Assembly: GCA_033675545.1 (NCBI GenBank) | Contig: JAWDGP010002696.1 | Span: forward strand, 62,001 to 126,000 | Length of the DNA stretch: 64,000 nucleotides | Origin: Elysia crispata | Lineage: Eukaryota > Mollusca > Gastropoda > Plakobranchidae | Direction: 5' to 3' | In this document: one piece after another, positions 1-12,900 of the stretch | How the letters are laid out: each line of letters opens with the position of its first letter | Position numbering within the stretch: position 1 is the first letter of the stretch | Notes under the pieces: model-generated | What the model was told of the DNA's origin: nothing | The model's input: only the letters and a program-made list of their open reading frames with translations | Database searches by the model: none | Position numbers and translations under genes: made by a program

Positions 1-105
1 TAGTTATAATTAAAAAAAAAATTTCCTGCCTGAAATATTGTCACTAAAAATACTTTACGGAAATGAGAAATGAAAAGCAAACTGTTCAAGAGCTAATTTG
101 ATGTA

Positions 106-3100
106 CTAACAATATCTACTTGGAGCAAAGTATTTTTTATAATTCACAAACCGTTTCCTCTTTAGCCTCTCAGCTATTGAATCTCTAACTCTAGGCAAAT
201 CTTCACTGTTGGTCTTTTCTGACAGATAGCGACGCAGTTTAGCTTCCCTGACCCTTCTCCTTTTATCCTCTGCTTCCTTTTGCTGCTGCCTATTCATTTC
301 TCTCTCCTTGTCTTTTCTAGGAAAAGATAAAAAAGATAAATGTCATTTCATTTGTATTGGATGAATTATCAAAATAGTTGAACATCCTCTTAGGGACTTA
401 CACAGACATTATAGTCAATATTTAAACCATATGGACCATCTATTAAAGAGTCAATTTAGTGATCTCTTTTTCCCACTGAACTTCCAAACAATCAAATATT
501 GCCTAATTCACATATATATGTATGGAACTCCAAACTTTCCTCAAAGCTTCTGGGGCAGTATAACCAAGTTAGACTTTAACAGGCCAACTTTGGACTTACC
601 CTCCTGAACATCTTTGATTTCTTCAAGACTCAGTTAACTTTAATTAAGCTCTTTACTTGAAGTTATATAGGTGAAACTCAGTTCCTCACAAATTCATTAG
701 TATGATAATTTGAAAACCTTCCTCCCCTAAAACTTTCCAATAGCATAGAAAAAATTCTAAAGATATATCTTTATCTATATTAAACATTCCTCTAAAAAGT
801 TCAATTTCTCTACAAATCCCTTAATTTTGGGTCAAATATTGCCTCTCAGAACCTGGTCAAACTTAAAACAAAAATAATGTTACTTACTTCATCATGATTG
901 ATCTGAGCTCTGCAGATCTTGTTAAGTGAGTGGGGATTGAGTCTAGGGATGTTGACAAGGTTCCTGAAGCAAAATAAAAATAAAAATACTTAAAAAGATT
1001 TACTGATCACTTACAATGTATTAACTAAGCATGAATCTGCATAGAGAGGGGACACCACATAACTAAATTACAATATCAAGCTTAGAAATTTCTTTTGATT
1101 GAGTAGCAATGATTTGATAAAATAAGCTTGACAACTTTTGAAAAGGGTAAATGTAGATGCTTTTTCTCTAGATTTCTCACCATGATTCTTGAAAAATAAC
1201 ATATAATTCAGTTTTTAGGAAAGTTTAAGAGTTGTTGAAAAAACATATTTTTTCTATTTTTTTAATGTATGAACATCAAAAGAATTCCTTATATCTGACC
1301 ATCTGGTCAATGTTACTGTTCGGGAGAAATTTTTTCTTGTAATCTGAATTGCTAAATCAACACTCAATATTTTTAAAAACATGGCAGAAAATTTAAATTG
1401 CTGAAATCACCTGCACTTAAGAGTATTATTTATTCTCTAAAAGTCAAAAGGAAGATCTTTACTTAATAGCTGGTGATTTTAAATTTGTATAGATCTTTAA
1501 AATGTTAAGAATGAAAGTGAAAGTCAAAGTTTATCCAGTTTTATTATTCTTATTCTTTGTTGAGTACTTGATGTTTATCTTTATGAACAAACAGCATTGG
1601 TTTTAAAAAAAAATTTTGTTGCAATATTATCATTAACAATATTCTCCAAATATGGAAGCAAGACAAATCTTTTTTGATTCAACTATAAAAAATGAATTTT
1701 TACCCATTAAAAACAAAATAATATAAGCCGCATATAAAAAGTTTTTGGCACAGGTACGAATAAGGAATTTTTCAAATTTTTAGTAAAATTGAAAAAAATA
1801 TTTACCAAGGTATCTCAAGGAGCTGCGTGGTGTTTCTCTGGAACCCTCAAAAGGCCAACGATTTTCTTTCAATCTTTTCTCATCCATTTCTATGTCCCTT
1901 TTGATTTTGTCCCTATTTGAGCGAATTCTATCTGTCTCTAATTCAAATGGTTCTACCACAGTACCTTCTTTTGCAGATTTGCGCCTAGCTAACTCTTTTT
2001 GAAATTCACGATATAGCATGTCATAATCAGGGACAACATGAGCATTTCTGTAAGCACTTTTCACTCTTTGCCTAACTTTAGTAGCCTGTCTTGCTTTTTT
2101 GACCTTCTCTTTTCTCTCCTGCTCTTTCAATTTTTCTCTCGCTTCCATATTTGGAGGTAAAGATGCTTCCCGCAAAAGCTCCTTCGATCTCATTTTGATT
2201 CTAATTTTTCTTAATTCCTCTTCTTCCTGTAATTTCTCATCAACATCTGGTTTAAAAATGTGTGCTGGCACTGGCTTAGCTTTAAAACCACTCTTCGGTC
2301 TCTCTGGACGCTTTATTGGGGCAGAATGGGCTCTTTGTTTCTTTTTCTCTTCTTCCCTAACCTCAAAATTGAATGGTTTGACTTGAGACTTCAATAACTC
2401 CTGGCAGTACTGCTTGACATAATGCCTGCGAGACTCGTTTTTTTCCATGATCTCTTCAAATTTTGGCAAATAAACATGTGAAGGAACAGGGCGAGCCTTA
2501 AACTTTTTTTCACATTCTGCCTCTTCTTCACGCTGCCTTTCTAGACGTCTTTGTTCAAGTTCAAGTTGTGCTTTGGTCTTCTTAGAGTCTTTTAAAGCTT
2601 CTCTGATACTCATGTTAAAAGGTTCTGGAATTGTAATCCTATGTCTCCATTCTGAAGTCTTTGCTCCTCCAACTTTCCCCTCTTTACTTTTGTGCTGACC
2701 TGATGTAGCAGAATGCCTTCTCTGAGAGTACTTTGCAATATCAAAATCTTTCCACAGTTTGTCTACTTTCAACAGGGCTTTTTCATGATCACTTAGAGTA
2801 TCAGTTGGTATGACAAAATCATCATCTACATTTTCATTTCTGGATGTAATGAAGAATTTTGACCACTCCTCATTATCTAAACTTCTAGATTTCCTTGAAT
2901 TAGCAACTAAACTGCCTGAGTATAATTCTCTCGCCTCTCTTGTGTGGGCAGATCTATGTGGCAAAGTTTTGCTAAGAATTGGTTCATCTAATATTTTTTT
3001 GGTTGGTCTTGCAGGAGGTGGCTTTTTTGATATCATTTCAGTATCAACAATTTTACTTTGTAGAGTAGCATTGACTTCTAACCTGCATGTATCTTCATTT

Positions 3101-3528
3101 GTATCCCTATCCACAGCAGATTTATCAAGTTGAAACTCAAATGACTGGTCATTGCGTATTCCTTCATTGGACAATTTCTGCTGATAAAGCCTTTCATATG
3201 CTTCTAAAGTCTTCCTATTTTCCTCCTTCAATTGCTGTAGTTTTTCATAAAATTCTTCTGCTTTAGTGTCGAAAAGCTGTTCACTCGTAGAGGCACGAGG
3301 AATGCCGTTTCGATCGACTGTCCATTCTCTGACGTCTGCACCATCCTTTGAATAATTACTTTTAAACTCTTCAACCTCATTGCGTGCATCATCATACCTT
3401 ATTAATATGTCTGATCTCTCATGCAAAGTAGAACCCAATCCAGTTTTAGGTAAAATAGGATTTTTTATACAACTATTCGCAAACACAGATAGGCCGTGAC
3501 TTGTTGACGCCATGGTTGCCATATACAT
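106..3528 (-). CDS. FAM161: FAM161-type centrosomal/ciliary protein, 3 coding exons, 669 aa
   Basis: Coding exons in transcript order are 3528-1806, 963-888 and 316-106; phases agree (1 then 2) and the total is 2010 nt, giving 669 aa, close to vertebrate FAM161A. The large exon has the family hallmarks: an N-terminal coiled segment (EFYEKLQQLKEENRKTLEAY) and, in the middle, two related boxes, FKARPVPSHVYLP and FKAKPVPAHIFKP, inside long Lys/Glu/Arg-rich helices. The last exon is basic and coiled-coil-like (RQQQKEAEDKRRRVREAK). FAM161 proteins are known as microtubule-associated proteins of the centriole, basal body and photoreceptor connecting cilium. Three in-frame ATGs crowd the start (MYMATMAST); the first is used here. 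Donors are G|GTAAAT at 1806 and AA|GTAAGT at 888. Whether it is FAM161A or FAM161B cannot be decided here, so the unsuffixed symbol is given. Confidence 0.88.
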
Positions 3529-3968
3529 GGTAGTTCCGAAATGAATATAATTCTATTCAAGACCATGGCGTACTATGTGCGTACGTTCCCCTAGATAACA
3601 AATTAAATTTGGGCGTTTGCAACGACTTACAAGGCAATATTGAGCTAAATGAGCGCGTATAGAACTTATTCTGCGATTTCATGAAATAATCTCTGAAAAT
3701 GAATGAAGATGTGACAGGCTCATTTAAATTAGGCCATGTTTAATGCCTCCATTGTATTTTTATCAACTTCCCAACAATCACAAACAAATAAAACTATTAA
3801 TTTTACAAAAGTAAAAAAAAATCCAACGATATCATTCAAATTATAATACCTCGATCAATCCGAAATGTTTTAGTTGTAAAAAATCTCAAAATGAATAGGC
3901 GATAATTATATTTATGATGATATTTATTAGGGTTATTTATATTATTTACTCCGAGACTACAATGTTTG
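3529..3968. promoter_or_regulatory. Putative bidirectional promoter between FAM161 and COQ6
   Basis: The FAM161 start codon (minus, 3528) and the first COQ6 ATG (plus, 3969) are 440 bp apart in head-to-head orientation, with no other coding potential between them. The stretch must hold both 5' UTRs and both core promoters unless upstream non-coding exons exist. The FAM161-proximal end (about 3560-3670) contains several CpGs (gtgcgtacg, gggcg, gagcgcg), while the COQ6-proximal half is very AT-rich. I see no convincing TATA box placed for either gene. The promoter call rests on layout, not on recognised motifs. Confidence 0.45.
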
Positions 3969-6900
3969 ATGAATCAAGGGAGGTCAGTCACAGCAATGGC
4001 GTTTAAATGGTCGGCTGTGCTGACAAGAAGCAGACACAATCTATTAAATCATCTATGCCAACAATACATAGGCACGTCAGGAGCTGCGAAAAATGGAGAC
4101 TTTGCGGATATCGTTATATCTGGCGGAGGAATGGTTGGTGCTGCGATGGCTTGTGCATTGGGTATGGCTTTATTTAATCATGTCCCTTTCCATTGTAAGG
4201 TCATCTTAAATGGAGCTTAAATTTTAAGACTTAGCCTGCCCTTGGCATCTAGACGAGATCAAACCTAACATAACTTCAGTGGATTTAGCCATGTAGGTTA
4301 TAGATTTAGCACTAAAAGTAGGCTAATAGACTAAATTTATTTTGAGATTTAGATAGATCCTCCAAGATAGATATTTGAAAATGTCTCCCCCCCCCCTCAA
4401 AAAAAAAAATAAAAAAAAAAAAATAAATAAAAAACAAATATAGGGCCTACCCCTCTCCCCCCACACCCAAAAAAAAAAAAAAAAAAAACCAACAAAACAA
4501 CTAAGGGCCTGATATGGGCCATAATTCTAAAAATAAGATGTTTTTCCAGGTAATGTGTTTTGACAACTTTTTGAGACCAAATTTGTTTGTGATATCTGTA
4601 GTTAGTAGGTGATCTAATTAAAAGGAAAAAAAAAAGATATCTAAGCCTATGAAAAGTTTTAGATATTTTTTTTTCTGATTACTTTTAGAAGGTATGTTAA
4701 ATTTTTAAACTAATCAAGATTGGGAATCGCCAATTGGGGATGTTATATATACATCTTACAATGGTCGTCCTATCATACACAACATTGATCTACATTTCTG
4801 ACCTAAACTGCTCATAAAAATCTTTGCATAGTCATCAATCATCTTTTATGTCTTTATGAGGCCTAATTTATGAAAAATCAATGATCCTTCTTTGAGGTTT
4901 CTCCTTTATTGGGCAGTGGTCATAAAACACAACTTTATCACCTGAATATTGTACTTTATTGATTAACCCATAATTTACCAGCCGTCTGTCATTTTTTCTT
5001 TGATAAGTTCCCGGTGTAAGGGGCGTAACTCTAATTTTTTTAAATACTCTGTTTGCTAAAATCTCCTATATAATCTAAATTAATAGAGATAAAAATATGT
5101 AAAAAATATCATATTTTGCAGAAATGGATGAGATTTTAATTGATATACAACATGCTGAAACTATATGAAAATTAGTGTCTGAAAAAAAATAATAAAGAGG
5201 AAAATAAAAAAAAAATTGTTTTTGCCACTGTTCACTTGTGTTTTTTAACTGTTAAACACAATCTCATGAAATTGGGCAAAACAATTGTATAGGTTGAAGA
5301 AATCAATGGGATTTGCAGAGCAGTCAAGATCAAACAGATCAAGATTAGGGCCTGTTCTGTGTGTGAATAGTTCAACTTCAATATCATGAAGGGTAGTGGA
5401 CCAAGGGAAAGGGTTGTTTGGGTCGTTTGGGTTAGTATTTGTAGCCTGTTCATGAAAATCACTGTTTTTTGAATAATCATATTGATCAACTGGTTGAGGG
5501 TCCAAACCATCTCCAAGATCATTAACGCTGAAGCTAAGTCTAAATCTAGTCCCTAGATCTAAATGTAATTTGATCTTGATTCATCACCGGTCATTCTTGC
5601 TTGATCTAGATCTACTTGAAGAGTATTACAATCAGCATTCATGTTACTATTAATACTGAATATTATCCCTAAAAACTAGAAATTTGACACTATCTTAAAT
5701 TGAGTTATATATCTGAGGCCTTGTGGTTTTTTTCAACTAAACTGGATGGCTCATCATACGATGGTTTCTTTGTAAATTGGCAATTGTCTATAGATTTAAT
5801 GCCTATCATTACTAGTTCAGCCATTTGAGTAACATATGAACTAAAATCAAGTTGGATTCTAGAGGACACAGCTAAAAACATGGCTGTTTATATAGTTATA
5901 TTTTCTTTCAGACTCATCTTCTATACCTGCTGATCTCAAAGACATGAGCATGATACTTTGACAAATGAGTTAACCTATGAATTATTTTGAGGGGGTGGGG
6001 GTAGGGGTAAATATAATTTTTTGTAGAAAATCTTCCAACTTATGTAACATTTTATGAATATAAATGAGAGTAGCAAACTAACAAAGAAAACTTGTAGGAA
6101 TTGTATATTCTTGTCATCACCTTTTTATTTTTCAAATTTATTAGCAAACAATAGTTGTCTTCAAGACAAGAGGATAATCTTATTAGAAGCAGGAAAGGAC
6201 ACAGGAGAATTTGTTGTTCCTGACCAATTCAGCAACAGAACTTGTGCATTAAATCCTGCCACTGTACGTCTCCTTAGCAGTAAGTGCAAAATCTATTTCA
6301 ATTATTGTTTTGTTTATTTATTGATGTAATGGTAAAATTGTAGGGTTGGTGTAAGTTAACTGTAACTGTCAAATGTTGACTCTTCACTGCACTCTCTATT
6401 CATTAATATTGCTTAGCAAAATATTTTAAATAGTGCTGAAAGTATTGAATCCCCTTAGAAAAATAAAAAGGAAAAAAAAATTATTAGCCACTATTAGAAA
6501 ATAAGGAGAAGATTTCAAAGTCTAACTGTAATATTTCTATTCTTCCCATCAAACACACTATCATACCTTAGGCAATCTTAAAAAGCTATTTAAATGAATC
6601 TAAAAACTTTAAGGATTTGCAAACTCATTTTTGTTCTGACATTTTTTTTTGTCTTTGTCAATAAATTTATTTGTTGTATCGTACTCCTTTATTACCCTAA
6701 ACATTTTATTTAGGACATTTAAAATTACTCAAAGTTTTCAACTCACTAGTGTCAGTTGTGCTCCAAATGTTTTAAGAATTTTAAATACTTGAAATGATAT
6801 GTTCATATTTCTTTTATTAAGAACTGTTGTCAAATGTTAAATGTGCTTAATGTATAAATTTTTACATCACTAACTTTTAGTGTTGGAAATATGAAATTGA

Positions 6901-9900
6901 ACCTTTTCCAGAAACCTGAATTGAGATTTCAATTTCATTGTCATTTCATCTCATTTTGTTGTTTTTTCAAATCAGGTTTTGGCTCATGGCAGGAAATAGA
7001 AGGAATGAGATGTTTTTCTGCTTTGAGAATGCAAGTAAGGACACATTATGTCTTGAATTTTGAAAGAAAAACACACTTTGGAACCACAAAAAAAAGAAAA
7101 TAAAGAACATCTACACACGTATATATATATATATGGAATATCTGCTTTTGGGAGGTAAAACTGCAAACAAAATCAATTAACGCTTCATTTGAAAAATTAA
7201 TTTCCCAGGTAAAACTATGATCATCTGCAATGCCATTCTTTTACAAATTATACTTAACCTTATTGAAAGAGAAGTAATGAGCTCATCCTAAAGACTCTCA
7301 GTTGGTGTTGACAGGGAAGGAAGATTCAAAATTATTTCAATGAACTGGCAATTTCAACACAATGGATCATAATATTCCTCTTCCTTTTCTTCATCATTGA
7401 ATATCTACATATTCAAGTATCACCCAATTTCCAATAGTTTGGTGGTCACTAGTTGACCTCCTGACCAGAAGAACGTAACATGAATAGGGAAATGCCTCTT
7501 CTCAACTCTGTTTGCCTGCTCTCAATAAGGAATTAGAATGAAAAGCATTTGCCATTTGTATGGGGTGTTCTTAATGTCCAGCAAATGTTTAATGGCCTGT
7601 AGAAGCAAAATTTGAGCCTTATTTTCAAAGGCAGTTAGGTAATCATTTGTAAACTCATCATTTGACGGTAATTTTCTTTTTTCCTTGTGTAGAGTGTGTC
7701 ATTTTTATTTCAGATTTAATATATAAGGTTATTGAGTTTTCTTTGGAGCAGTTCTGTTGTGAAAATAAAGTTTACCTCTTGCAAATATTTCTTTTTATCA
7801 AGAAAAGAGATTACTTTGCCATAATTCTCAGCAATTAACTGGTGCTTTCAATACTGACAACAGTAATATTCAGTTATTGCAGTATTTTTTTAGATATAAA
7901 TAACCCACCATAATTGTCTTTCAATAGGTATGGGAGTCGTGTGCAGATTCCATGATCACTTTCAACAACTCTGACATGAGTGAGCCTTTGGCCTACATCG
8001 TAGAAAATGACGTGATTCTAGCTGCCATCATGCGAGCACTTAAAAATGTGAAGAATCAAGTGGAAATTCGCTATGAAACAAATGCAACTGCTTTTAACTT
8101 GCCAGGCAGAGGAGACTCCGAAGAGGCAAAGATGCCATATGTAAAGCTTAATCTGAATGATGGATCTGTTTTAAAGACTAAACTCTTGGTGAGTAAAAGT
8201 TTAATCAACCGTTACTTAAGTGAAAGTTCTAAATCTTAAGCGTACTCAAGACTAAAGCAAAGCTGCCATCAATTACTGTTTCAGTATTTTAATACCATGT
8301 ATATACTAAATTAATTCATAATTTATATACTTAATCAATTCATATAAAAAATTAAGTTAAGATCAAAGTGTCTAAAAAAATAATGATGTAAAATATATTT
8401 TATAATTGGGACGTTTTGAAATGCCTGGCAACTCTGATTAAGTCATTCTCTTATTTCATGCTATTGCTTTTAAACAAAAGGTGAAATTTAAAATTTTTTT
8501 TAATAGGAATTATTTTTTTCTTACTTTCTGCGTGTTTACATTTTGCACAACATTCAAATGTTGTTTTCTTTTTTTCATACAATCCTGTCAGGTTAATAAA
8601 AAAATCTTTTCATATATTATTTTAAGAGATTTTTTTAACTAAATATATCAGGAATAATTTGATTACTATATAAAGCCTCTTCTCTCATTTGCTTTAGATT
8701 GGTGCTGATGGTACAAATTCTGCTGTGAGAAAAGCTTCAGGCTTCCACACAATAAATAGACATTATGACCAGTCAGCTGTGGTTGCAACACTGATGCTGG
8801 GAGAAGTAAGTCGTAAAACTAGGTTGAGATAAATTTTTTGTAAGACATTTGATATGATGTAATTTATTATTGTTAAATTCACGGTGATAAACCTTTGACA
8901 TATTAAAAAAGATAGAATTCAAGATACATCTTGAAATTTTTCTCATATCAGAAATATCAAACATTTCATTTTAAAATTTATCATATATTTTTCGAAATTG
9001 CAACAAATGATAGATATCTCATTCAAAGATATTTAAATGAAGGTAGTATTGTGCATTAAATATGTTTTTTTTTTTACTTCAAAGAATTTTTTTTTAATTT
9101 GTGAAGGATATTCAATTAAAAAAAACAAAGGAAAATTTGCTTACTGAACTTTATTAACTCCCTTGCATCAATGAAGGGTGATTTATTTTGTAAATTTGAT
9201 GTTGGCTAATTTTTACGAATGAAATTTCAAAACATTAATAATCTTTTAGTGTACTGTAATAAAAAGTGCAGAGATACTTGCCTCTGAGCAATGTGTAAGA
9301 GATTATCAAAATTAGAGAATCAAAATTTCTAACTTAAATCACTTTTGCTTTGTAGTTGTTTGGCCTATGGCTATTTAAGATTAATTTTTGGTTATAATTG
9401 CCTAATTGTGTCGCTGGATAATGTAACTCAACATTTAGATCTATCACCTGAAGGTTAATCCCAATTGCATGTCTCAGAATTGAAGTAAGACAACAATCAT
9501 CAAATTTAAAGTGCTTGTTTTTTTGTTTTGTTTTTTTCACTTTAGATTACAGCCTTTTGTTGTGATCTAAGAGATAAAGAGCGGTTCATAGTTGGTCTCA
9601 AATTGAATTTGTCATGGGGAAAGAAATTCCTCAAATTGATAAAACTGCTTGTTTAATCTGTAAACTAGGTGAATAAGTTTCTGTGTTAATTTTTTTTTAA
9701 CGTAAGTAACACAAGACTTGTAATGTTGGAAAGGGGAATGACATAACTTGTTCATTGCTTTCCATTCACAGTATTCAGTCCCACTCATAACATAGAATTG
9801 AAAATTAAGGACTTTTGCTTTTCTGACCTTTTTTCAATGCTTTAAGGATGTAAAAAAAACAATGCTCCAGTCCTTTTTTTTTTTTGCTTTTTGAGAAATT

Positions 9901-12900
9901 AGAATATTAAATTTTGAACTAGGTTGTTGCTAAGCAAGGGATTGAAAACCATTGAGTGTACCACTGCATTTGGTTGATAGATGTTGTAGAAAAAACAGCT
10001 AAAACCAATAATATATGTTTAGTTTTCTTCTTTTCTTGTTTAAGAGATGCCCAGATCAATTTACTTCATCTACAAAAGAGTGTTATGACATTAGAATCTT
10101 TGAGTTTTGATTCAATGGACTGGAATATCTTTATGAAAATTAGAGGATCACAGCCAAACTATTTGTTTCATTCTTGGAGGGATAGATTTCGCTGAAGTAT
10201 CTACTTTACATGGCAGAGCTATTGAATCAGTTTTGCTAGAGATGAGAGTAAATCATACTAAAGATCAATTTACATTATTATATGAGTGAAAGAGTGAACA
10301 AGGAATTTTTTTTTGTTCTAAAGTAACTTTACTGTTTTTTTTTATTTGCCAAGTTGTTAATCTTCTTTTGATATAAGTGTAATTATGTGATAAAGAGAAA
10401 AATGCATTTTAAATGATAGTGGTAACAGCACTTCTAAAGTTCTTGGAAAGCTCCAATAAATTCCTCAACTTTTCAAGGATTAACGATTTCTGATGAAAAC
10501 AATGCTAAGTTTTGCTACTCAAAAACATTTCTTTCATATTGATAGTTTTGAATCTGCTGGGATTTTTTTCAAAATTCAAGGGTGTTATTTCTAAGACAAA
10601 ACATGTTAGTTAATGGATTTATACTTCTAAATCTGTGAAAAAAAAATTATACTTTTCAGGGATTGTCAAACACAACAGCTTGGCAGCGTTTCCTGCCTAC
10701 TGGACCCATTGCATTGTTACCAGTAGGTCATTTTGCATGCTTTACAACCAATTAATTTTTAGAAATCTTTGCTTGTCAATGTTCAAAACTGAGATTGGGC
10801 TATATCCATAAGGAGATGAGAATAAGAATAAGATTAACTTTTCATGAAAGAAATATCAAAAGAATATTAAGGATGAAGCATTGAAAGGTATATAGGGACT
10901 TCAAAGCTCTGCTAGTATACTTCTTAGCCTTTTTTTTTTTTATTTCCTCACTCAGTATGATAAATTGGACAGTCTTGTTTGTTTCTTTGTTTTAGATTTC
11001 AACTTGGATATATAATACATTTATTAGAAACATGTATATAATTTTGATATAATAGGATGTAGATTAAAAAATGGTGCACTATTTCTTCTTTTTTTCTTTT
11101 TCTTCTTTTTTTTTTATTTTAAGAGCCTTGATCATTCTAATTATCATCGAAAGCAAGAAAACAAGATGCCTCAAATTTAATTTTTTTTTTCAAAGCACCA
11201 ACCTTAAGAAGCCATTCAACTCAATTATTTTATTGCTTACTTTACATTAATTTAGTGGTTAAAATATGGTTGGTCTTGTAACTGCATTGCCGTAGGAAAT
11301 CTGCATGGTAAAACGGGTGCAGAGGGCATTTAGCTCACAGAGGCGCTAAAATATCAAGCTCTGTTTAAAAAAAGGACTTAAAAATTTCGTATTTTGGCAT
11401 AAAAAGGTTTCACAATCTAGAGCGGAATGATACCAAATAATACATAACTGATACATAGAAGAAGATGAGATTTAAAAAAAAAAATTATAAGCACAAATAA
11501 ATGCACTGAGTCAACTGACAGATGCAATGAGATGTGGCTCAGTGAATTGACCCTGTAACGGTGTGATCTTGAAATTCCTTTGGAAACCTATACGCACAAT
11601 CCTTTGTTTTCCTGACTGCATATGGGGTATGTAAAAACACAGCGCCGCGATGAATGTCTTGCACACAAATCTTGTGCAACGCCTAGCATTCCCTCTGTGT
11701 GTGTACGGTGAGGTTAAGTTAAAGAAAGCTCTGAAATTGGTTTCAACTGTTGTCTTTCTTGACAAATGCCAAATGGATGATTTAGTAGTACATGAAGTTT
11801 AAATTACTAGTAAGAGTTACTTCATGGTCTGTCAAGATAGTACCATTTTTTTTTGTAGATAAGAGCCAAGGTACTGTTGAAACAATGGAAATTATTTTTT
11901 TGTCTCTTTAAGTGATAATTTTGGTTTAGTAGTTTTGTACATTTGAAATATATGTTTGATAATTTTATTTCAACAATCCATATAATCTTAGCCTATTTTC
12001 CTCTACAACTATCACTGCTACTACATTCAGATCAGTGATACTATGTCATCCCTTGTTTGGTCTACTACAAAAGAGCATGCAAAAAATCTACAAGAGCTGT
12101 CCCCAGAAAGCTTTGTGGATGCTGTCAATGATGCGTTGGTAAGGAGTCTGTAAAATGCCACTCCCAATTAAAGTGTCTAAAAGAAAAGTTCTGTTTGTGG
12201 ACGAGTCCAGTCTCTTTTGACAATTTGTCTTTGTTTAATGCAATTTTTTTTTGTTTCTGTGATGTATATTTATTTTACTAAAAAATATTAAATAGTATAA
12301 AAATGTACTTAGTGAGAAGAAAATCTATTGTCACCCAAATATTTCAAAGAAGATCAAAGATAAAAGCTATTTATGTTTTTTTAGCACTTAGTAAAATAAA
12401 TTATTTTTTTTTCACTCTCCAGTGGCACGAAAGAGAGAAAAATGAAATTGCTGGGAAACTCCTAGATGGTTTCAAGAATGTCCTAAATAATATTGTCCCT
12501 GCAGGTATAGGCCTACTTAGAAACTTTTTTCTGTTTTCAACTAGAATTGTAGAATCATACTTCAAATGTTATAATTATTTCATATTGTTAGTCTCGAAAG
12601 AACCACATGAAATATTTTCAACTAATAATAATACTAAGAAGCAGAAAGGTCTTTTCATCCAACAACTTATCAATACATCTTGCATGTATAGTCAGGATAT
12701 CTATGGAACAGTTTTGTATTATTCTCTTTTATTTTATATTTGATAAGATAAAGTCATTCTTTTTTATCAACTTTTTTTTCATAGCTGTTGACAGGCCCAG
12801 ATGTGAGAGTTGCATTCCATAATTTTAATTTTAATGTTTTTTGAATTTAGTTTTCTATTATTTTTAGCTTCATATCCTGCATTGGATTTGGATTTAAATG

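Noticed and set aside
3500..3540. RFX X-box half-site (gttgccat) near the FAM161 start
   Set aside because: The second half-site is missing and the motif overlaps the start codon region; too weak to call.
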